Of a stretch of DNA of 19,755 nt, positions 14,835 through 19,755 are shown in pieces. Where the stretch lies: assembly GCA_020355945.1 (NCBI GenBank), contig CP070627.1, positions 199,119 to 218,873 of the forward strand. Reading direction: 5' to 3'. Source of the DNA: Candidatus Aminicenantota bacterium (lineage in GTDB: Bacteria > Acidobacteriota > Aminicenantia > UBA2199). Positions within the stretch are counted from its first letter, which is position 1. Every line of letters starts with the position of its first letter. Under the pieces are notes generated by a model. The model worked only from the letters and a program-made list of their open reading frames with translations, searched no databases and was not told the DNA's origin. The translations under genes and the position numbers were made by a program.

Positions 14835-15761
14835 ATGAAAGTTTACGTCGCTGAAGAGGCAGGATTTTGTTTTGGAGTAAAAAGAGCTTTGAATATTATT
14901 GAAAACTTGCATGAAAAAGGAAATGAAGTACAAATACTTGGCCAGCTGATTCACAATAGAAGTGTACTCGATGATTTAAAAACCAAAGGAATCCGTTGCA
15001 TCAATACCCTGGACCAATTAGACCCGGATAAAACCCTTATCATCCGGACCCATGGAATTCCCAAAGAGGCCGAAGCAGATTTGAAGAAAAAAAGAATTAA
15101 CTATGTGGACGCCACCTGTCCGCTGGTGAAAAAGCTTCATCAAACCATTGAAAAACAGGACCCCAATACTCCAAACACCCGGATCCTGATCGTGGGGGAC
15201 AGGAATCACCCTGAGATCATTGCAGCCAAAAGCTACTGTCCCGGGGCTATTGTCATCAATTCGCAAGAGGAGGCAAATGACATTGAATACAGCGATAACA
15301 TCAATGTTGTTGCCCAAACCACCCTGGATACGGATTTTTTTGAACGAATCGTATCCATCCTGGAGAACAAAACAAGAAAACTCCACGTCTATAACACCAT
15401 CTGTAAGGCCACCAAAGTCAGACAAGCGGCGATTAAAAAATTGGCCACCAAAGTGGACGTGGTGGTGGTGGTGGGTGGGAAAAATTCCTCCAATACCAAA
15501 AAACTCTATAACATCGCCCGAAAGAGAAATAAAAATACCTTTCATATTGAAAAAAGCAGTGATCTTCATGACGCTCATTTTATAGAGAAATTGGCAAACT
15601 TTCACTCTGTGGGTATTACAGCCGGAGCGTCAACCCCACCCGAAGAGATCGAAAAAATAGAAAAATTTTTAAGAAACTTTAGTTCAAATATAGAAGAAAA
15701 GGAGATGAACCATGGAAGAAGCGAAAGAAATGCAGGATATGAACGCGGATATGAATGCTAA
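14835..15761 (+). CDS. ispH: 4-hydroxy-3-methylbut-2-enyl diphosphate reductase IspH
   Basis: Last enzyme of the MEP isoprenoid pathway, an Fe-S reductase that converts HMBPP to IPP and DMAPP. The three cluster cysteines are Cys12 (GFCFGVKRA), Cys95 (DATCPLV) and Cys190 (NTICKAT). Substrate-binding residues match family positions: H40 (QLIHN), H73 (RTHG), H125/E127 (GDRNHPE), the Q161-T-T motif and SSN 218-220. SVGITAGASTPPEEI (258-272) closes the fold. The C-terminal ~18 residues (MNHGRSERNAGYERGYEC) are encoded by DNA that also encodes the start of rpsA in another frame; a 50-nt overlap. Length 308 is slightly long because of this tail. Present instead of, or besides, the mevalonate route. 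Confidence 0.97.
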   Translation: MKVYVAEEAGFCFGVKRALNIIENLHEKGNEVQILGQLIHNRSVLDDLKTKGIRCINTLDQLDPDKTLIIRTHGIPKEAEADLKKKRINYVDATCPLVKKLHQTIEKQDPNTPNTRILIVGDRNHPEIIAAKSYCPGAIVINSQEEANDIEYSDNINVVAQTTLDTDFFERIVSILENKTRKLHVYNTICKATKVRQAAIKKLATKVDVVVVVGGKNSSNTKKLYNIARKRNKNTFHIEKSSDLHDAHFIEKLANFHSVGITAGASTPPEEIEKIEKFLRNFSSNIEEKEMNHGRSERNAGYERGYEC

Positions 15762-17727
15762 AGCTAATGTAGACGCCGATACCCATGTGAATACCGATGC
15801 CGAAGCCCAGCCGGCTCATGATACCGATACCGATGGGGCAGCAGAACCCGAAACCGGTACGAATGCGGATACCACTGAAACCCCGGATACAGATACCGGT
15901 ACCGGTGCGACCGAGATAACGGATAAGGCCGCAGATACAGGGAGTGATACAGATACGGACATGAAAGCAGATACGGATGAAAGTGCGGAAATAGAGGCGG
16001 CTGCTGATGCAGATACAGGAGCAGAACAGAAACCCGAAGAAGAGGAACAGGAAAATGAATTCACAGAATTAATGAAAGATTACGACTTGAAAACAGCCAA
16101 AGCCGCCAGCCGTATTTCCGGCAAAATCATTGACATTATCAATGATAAAGTGGTTGTGGATATCGGACAAAAGACAGAAGGAATTTTAAATATACAAGAA
16201 TTATACGATTGGGATGGCAGTTTAAGAAACAAAGTAGGTGATACCATTACCGTGATTTGCAAAAATATCAATATCACGGAAGGGTATATCACGGTTTCCA
16301 AAAAACAGGTGGATTTACAAGACGGATGGCAGCAGGTCAGGCGAGCATATGAAAGAAAGCACCCCATTAGTGGCCGAATCGTTGGTGTGCTGGATGATAA
16401 CAAAGGGTTTAAAGTGGATATGGGTGTGGAAATGTTTCTACCCATGAGCCAGGCAGATATTAAAAAGGTCAAATCCCCGAAGAAATTATTGGGAAGGGAA
16501 TACCAATTTAAAGTTACTCGCCTTAATTCCAGGGAGAAAAACGGTGTTGTGTCCCGCAGGGTTATATTGGAAGAGGAAAAAGAAGCTAAAATACAAGAAT
16601 TGTTTAATTCACTGCAAGTGGGCGACATTATCAAAGGTAAAGTTACATCCTTGACCGATTACGGTGCGTTTGTAGACATCGGTGGTATGGATGGTTTGAT
16701 CCATAAAGACAATATTTCCTATGCCCGGGTCAACCACCCCAAAGAGAGATTGAGAAAAGGCGATGAAGTGGAAGCTAAGGTCTTAGAAATGAATCCGGGA
16801 AATAAGCGAATTTCTCTAGGCATCAAACAACGATACCCGGACCCCTGGATCGATATTGCTAAAAAATACCCCGTGGGTAAAAAGCTTATTGCCAAAGTTA
16901 CTAAAATCGTCAGTTTCGGTGCCTTTATCGAATTGGAAGAAGGAGTGGAAGGCCTACTCCATATCTCTGATCTCACCTGGGAGGGAAAAACCAACTCCGT
17001 GGAAGAGTTTGTTGCAGTGGGTGAACGGTTGTGGGTCCAGGTCATCGAATTAAACCCCGAAGAGAAAAAAATAAAACTGGGACTCAAACAACTGGAAATG
17101 AGACCCGAAGAAAAATACATCCAAAAGCATAAGGCCGGAGAAATTATTAAAGGTCTGGTGAAAAAAATATTAAAATCCCGGGTTTTCGTGGAACTGGAAA
17201 AAGGCGTGGAAGGTGTGGTGAAAATATCCGACATCACTTATTTCCGGATCGATTCCCCCCATGAATATCTAAAAGAAAAAGAGACCATCGACGTGATGAT
17301 CCTGAGTGAGGCACTGGACCCTAACTACAAGGTGAAACTGGGAATCAAACAGTTGTCTGACAATGAATGGAAAGAATATACCAATAAAAACAAACCCGGC
17401 ACTGTGGTGCCGATAAAAATCAAAAAAGTGACAGACAAAGGCATCAGTGTCGAAATCTCAAAGAACATCGAAGGCTTTATCCGACCCAATGAAATCGATG
17501 ATAAAAAATTGGAGTTCGAAGACATCAAAAAACTCTATCCCTCCGGCAAAGCAGTGGAAGCAATGGTGCTGAACTCTGATTTTGACAGGAAACGGATTTA
17601 TCTCAGTATCAGGGCATCAAGACGAAAGAGGGAAAGAGAAGATATCGATCGATATTCCAAATCCGCCAATGAAACGGTTACCACCATCGGCGACCTGTTT
17701 GAGAACGCTATAGACAAGAAGAAATGA
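15712..17727 (+). CDS. rpsA: 30S ribosomal protein S1 with long acidic N-terminal extension
   Basis: Ribosomal mRNA-binding protein with six S1 (OB-fold) domains, at about residues 134-199, 219-288, 304-373, 388-460, 476-547 and 563-634. Domains 3 and 4 are the most canonical (GKVTSLTDYGAFVDIGGMDG; AKVTKIVSFGAFIELEEGVE). The first ~118 residues are an extension rich in Asp, Thr, Ala and Glu (DTDT, DTDTGTGATE, DTGSDTDTDM), encoded by GATACN-like nucleotide repeats. The tail ends TIGDLFENAIDKKK. AGGAG lies 7 nt before ATG 15712. Total length of 671 exceeds the usual ~400-580 for S1. The start could in principle lie at an internal ATG, but no internal Met has a better Shine-Dalgarno. Its stop overlaps the HIT gene start (ATGA). 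Confidence 0.95.
   Translation: MEEAKEMQDMNADMNAKANVDADTHVNTDAEAQPAHDTDTDGAAEPETGTNADTTETPDTDTGTGATEITDKAADTGSDTDTDMKADTDESAEIEAAADADTGAEQKPEEEEQENEFTELMKDYDLKTAKAASRISGKIIDIINDKVVVDIGQKTEGILNIQELYDWDGSLRNKVGDTITVICKNINITEGYITVSKKQVDLQDGWQQVRRAYERKHPISGRIVGVLDDNKGFKVDMGVEMFLPMSQADIKKVKSPKKLLGREYQFKVTRLNSREKNGVVSRRVILEEEKEAKIQELFNSLQVGDIIKGKVTSLTDYGAFVDIGGMDGLIHKDNISYARVNHPKERLRKGDEVEAKVLEMNPGNKRISLGIKQRYPDPWIDIAKKYPVGKKLIAKVTKIVSFGAFIELEEGVEGLLHISDLTWEGKTNSVEEFVAVGERLWVQVIELNPEEKKIKLGLKQLEMRPEEKYIQKHKAGEIIKGLVKKILKSRVFVELEKGVEGVVKISDITYFRIDSPHEYLKEKETIDVMILSEALDPNYKVKLGIKQLSDNEWKEYTNKNKPGTVVPIKIKKVTDKGISVEISKNIEGFIRPNEIDDKKLEFEDIKKLYPSGKAVEAMVLNSDFDRKRIYLSIRASRRKREREDIDRYSKSANETVTTIGDLFENAIDKKK
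15752..16020 (+). repeat. degenerate GATACN/GCNGAT nucleotide repeat inside rpsA
   Basis: Codon-level repetition such as GATACCGATACCGAT, ACAGATACCGGTACCGG and GATACAGATACGG encodes the Asp-Thr-rich extension of S1. The repeats favour slippage and length variation; in-frame change would be needed because the downstream domains are essential. Confidence 0.8.
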
Positions 17728-18203
17728 AGTTCCTCGCCGCTCCCTGGAGATGGGAATTTATCTCCGGTCTAATTAAAAAAAAAGGATGTGTTTTTTGTAA
17801 TGCCCTTAAGTTACCGGAAAAAGACTCTCTCATTTGTTACCGGGGCAAGGATTATTATGTTATATTAAATAAATATCCCTATAACACCGCCCACCTGATG
17901 ATTGTACCTTATGAACATGTGGATTCACCGGGTAAAATTAAACCGGAGAAAACCATTGAAATGTGGGAATTAATGAACCGGAGCACGGAAATTTTAACGG
18001 CGCAGTTTCACCCTCATGGGTTTAACATCGGGATGAATATCGGTCAGGTAGCAGGAGCCGGGGTGAAAGACCATGTTCACTTGCATATTGTTCCCCGTTG
18101 GCATGGTGACGCCAATTTTATGCCCGTTATCGGAAAAACCCGGGTGCTCTCTTACAGTATTGAAACTATTTTTGAAATCTTACTCCGCGAGTTTAACAAA
18201 TGA
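17724..18203 (+). CDS. HIT family nucleotide hydrolase/phosphorylase
   Basis: A 159-residue histidine-triad protein. The N-terminus MKFLAAPWRWEFISG resembles the LxAPWRxxYI start of the Ap4A phosphorylase-like HIT subgroup. A CVFC pair (Cys22, Cys25) is the expected half of a zinc site, and the catalytic triad motif is HVHLHIVPRW (about 117-126), preceded by NIGMNIGQVAGAGVKDH. Substrates in this subgroup are dinucleoside polyphosphates or nucleoside phosphoramidates; the actual substrate is not shown. Its ATG overlaps the rpsA stop (ATGA) and its stop overlaps the next ORF in the same way, so all three are translationally coupled. Confidence 0.92.
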   Translation: MKFLAAPWRWEFISGLIKKKGCVFCNALKLPEKDSLICYRGKDYYVILNKYPYNTAHLMIVPYEHVDSPGKIKPEKTIEMWELMNRSTEILTAQFHPHGFNIGMNIGQVAGAGVKDHVHLHIVPRWHGDANFMPVIGKTRVLSYSIETIFEILLREFNK

Positions 18204-18409
18204 AACGGGTCCATATCCCTTCAGCAGGCATTTTTTCTTTAGTTTTTGTATTTTTACTTGCTGGTGTAAGCTGCACCTCCCCACCCACTCACATTTTTTT
18301 AGTTACACTGGATACCAGGCCGGCTGATTACATTGATTACTCGCTTTCCGGTATTGATTATGCGTACCAGGTCATCTTTTACCCCGGACGGCGAGATGAA
18401 AAATTCTAA
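18200..18409 (+). pseudogene. truncated lipoprotein-like ORF, possible sulfatase/DUF4127-type remnant
   Basis: A 69-codon frame begins at an ATGA overlap with the HIT gene. Residues 1-25 form a lipoprotein signal peptide (hydrophobic run, then LAGVSC, Cys25). The next segment, THIFLVTLDTRPADYIDYS, resembles the conserved start of sulfatase-type lipoproteins (LxTLDTxRADxL) or, alternatively, the LDxRP start of DUF4127 proteins. The frame ends 42 residues later without any catalytic domain. The last ~20 residues (YQVIFYPGRRDEKF) match nothing I know. It is either a gene eroded to its 5' end by deletion up to hisS, or a genuine small lipoprotein. I favour erosion. Confidence 0.5.
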
Positions 18410-18425
18410 AATCATTGGGGTACTT

Positions 18426-19685
18426 ATGAGTGAAAAAATCAGTATACCAAAAGGCACAAAAGATATTTTTCACCCGGAAGTTGCCAAATGGCAGCATGTG
18501 GAAAATCACATCAGGGATTTTTTTTCCCGGTTTTTATACAAGGAGATCCGCACCCCTATATTCGAGCACAGTGAGCTGTTTCAGCGGGGTATTGGCGGTG
18601 AGACCGAGGTGGTGCAAAAGGAGATGTACACGTTCCCGGACAAGGCTGGCCGCAGTTTAACGCTGCGGCCGGAAAACACCGCTTCTGTGGTACGGGCCGC
18701 CCTTGAAAACAATCTCTTTAATGAAATGTTTCCGCTGCGGTTTTTCTATATCGGTCCCATGTTTCGATACGAAAAACCCCAAAAAGGCAGATACCGTCAA
18801 TTTCACCAGATGGGCATCGAAGTCTTTGGCGATGACAGCCCGGGTGTGGATGCCGAAGTGATTTACTCGGCCTACAAATTCCTGGAAGAGCTCAACATCC
18901 GGAATATGAACTTATTAATCAATTCAGTGGGCTGCCGGCGTGAAGAGTGCCGTCCGGGTTTTTTAAAGAAACTGGAAACCGAAGCGGAAAAGCATCATGA
19001 TCAATTGTGCCCGGACTGCCAGCGCAAAATTCACACCAATCCCTTACGTATTTTTGACTGTAAAAACCAAATCTGTATTGAAATCTCCGATCATTTCCCG
19101 GTTATCCTTGATCACCTGTGCTCTGAGTGTGAAACCCATTTCCATCAAGTAAAAGCTTTCCTTTCCGCACTGGGAACAGGTTTTAGTGTAAATCCCCGCA
19201 TGGTGAGAGGGCTGGACTATTACACCAAAACCGCGTTTGAAATTACCTCCGGTCAATTAGGCGCCCAGGACGCTATACTGGGGGGCGGCAGGTATGACGA
19301 CCTGGTTAAAGAACTGGGCGGGCCGGATATCCCGGGCACCGGGTTTGCCGGTGGAATGGAGCGCATCATCCTTCATGTAGAAGCAGCAGCCGGGAAAAAA
19401 GACAAAGTCATCCTGGTGGCCTATCAAAACGAATCCCTTGAGTCCAACGCAGTCAAACTCACCAAAACCCTGTGGGAAAAAGGTATCAATGCTTACATCA
19501 GTTACAGCACCCGGAATATGAAAAAACAATTTAAGCGGGGTGACCGCATCGGCGCTGACTTTGCCTTTATCCTGGGGGAAGATGAAATTCAAACCAATAG
19601 GATTTCCATTAAAAACATGGCAACCAAAGAACAATTTACTATAAAAAACGAGGAAGTGGACCAATGGCTGAAAAACAATCTCTAA
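18426..19685 (+). CDS. hisS: histidyl-tRNA synthetase
   Basis: Class II aminoacyl-tRNA synthetase charging tRNA-His; 419 residues from ATG 18426, the normal length. The frame also opens at 18333 and 18396, but family proteins start near (M)..ISIPKGTKDIF, and TGGGGT lies shortly before 18426. Motif 1 region is TKDIFHPE, motif 2 FYIGPMFRYEKPQKGRYRQF, the HisA motif VRGLDYYTKTAFE, then GGGRYDD, and motif 3 GTGFAGGMERI. The Cys pairs LCPDCQ, DCKNQIC and LCSEC are those of the short bacterial HisRS. The C-terminal anticodon-binding domain (about 325-419) is complete. It overlaps aspS by 22 nt. HisS-aspS adjacency is common in bacteria. Confidence 0.96.
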   Translation: MSEKISIPKGTKDIFHPEVAKWQHVENHIRDFFSRFLYKEIRTPIFEHSELFQRGIGGETEVVQKEMYTFPDKAGRSLTLRPENTASVVRAALENNLFNEMFPLRFFYIGPMFRYEKPQKGRYRQFHQMGIEVFGDDSPGVDAEVIYSAYKFLEELNIRNMNLLINSVGCRREECRPGFLKKLETEAEKHHDQLCPDCQRKIHTNPLRIFDCKNQICIEISDHFPVILDHLCSECETHFHQVKAFLSALGTGFSVNPRMVRGLDYYTKTAFEITSGQLGAQDAILGGGRYDDLVKELGGPDIPGTGFAGGMERIILHVEAAAGKKDKVILVAYQNESLESNAVKLTKTLWEKGINAYISYSTRNMKKQFKRGDRIGADFAFILGEDEIQTNRISIKNMATKEQFTIKNEEVDQWLKNNL

Positions 19686-19755
19686 AACGAACCCTTTACT
19701 GCGGCAAAATCAATGAAGAATTTGTCGATCAAACCGTTACCGTTTACGGTTGGGT
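19664..19755 (+). CDS. aspS: aspartyl-tRNA synthetase, N-terminus only (runs off right edge)
   Basis: From ATG 19664 the frame is open to the edge (30 codons plus two bases). The peptide MAEKQSLKRTLYCGKI, then NEEFVDQTVTVYGW, matches the anticodon-binding OB-fold start of bacterial AspRS (RTxYCGxL...VGQxVTLxGWV). The gene begins inside the hisS 3' end (22-nt overlap, different frame). A tRNA-Asn-aware (non-discriminating) type cannot be distinguished from 30 residues. Confidence 0.85.
   Translation, partial: MAEKQSLKRTLYCGKINEEFVDQTVTVYGW

Noticed and set aside
15816..16064. Serine/valine-rich 82-codon minus-strand ORF
   Set aside because: It is the antisense image of the Asp/Thr-repeat region of rpsA; its composition follows directly from the repeats.
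18333..18425. 31-residue N-terminal extension of hisS
   Set aside because: Family members start near the ISIPKGTKDIF segment; the extension has no recognisable motif and overlaps the lipoprotein-like ORF. ATG 18426 has a better upstream site.
1..19755. tRNA or rRNA genes
   Set aside because: No cloverleaf with the GGTTCRAxxCC arm or conserved rRNA segment was recognised on either strand by eye.

Overview
The window looks like a chromosomal segment of a moderate-GC bacterium with a mixture of conserved housekeeping genes and a repeat-rich accessory stretch. Gram-negative-style features (a periplasmic two-component-propeller sensor, a possible lipoprotein) occur beside a yggS-yggT-divIVA-recA cluster and an ispH-rpsA pair, an arrangement reminiscent of Firmicutes and some deep-branching phyla. 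Abundant short dispersed-type intergenic repeats, a propeller sensor and a Ski2-like helicase would fit an Acidobacteriota or Candidatus Aminicenantes-like lineage, but this is a guess from gene content and not a measurement.

Layout. 1-2460 (minus): N-terminal 820 codons of a large propeller/Y_Y_Y sensor that runs off the left edge. 2461-3324: a repeat-bearing gap and a 158-codon remnant of an AAA ATPase whose nucleotide-binding core has been deleted. 3325-5605 (minus): a NatA/NatB-type ABC exporter pair with a good promoter. 5818-7288 (plus): an AAA/DUF4143 ATPase bracketed by two identical 64-bp direct repeats, each containing a perfect 15-bp-arm palindrome. 7289-7525: gap with a 24-bp inverted repeat of TTGACAATT type. 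7526-10578 (minus): yggS, yggT, divIVA, recA and a small membrane protein, tightly packed as one operon (division and recombination theme). 10579-10934: divergent promoter region. 10935-14775 (plus): a Yip1-like membrane protein, rlmN and a Ski2-like DExH helicase. 14835-19755 (plus): ispH, rpsA, a HIT hydrolase, a truncated lipoprotein-like ORF, hisS and the start of aspS, with overlapping starts and stops; this is a translation-themed operon with isoprenoid synthesis at its head.

The most unusual signals are the repeat-bracketed AAA/DUF4143 unit (5818-7288) next to a second, gutted AAA gene; a 115-residue Asp/Thr/Ala/Glu-rich, repeat-encoded extension on ribosomal protein S1; the out-of-frame ispH/rpsA overlap; an rlmN C-terminus that has absorbed intergenic repeat sequence; and a 32-bp piece of the sensor gene duplicated upstream of its own promoter. 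I see no rRNA, tRNA, CRISPR array, transposase or phage gene.
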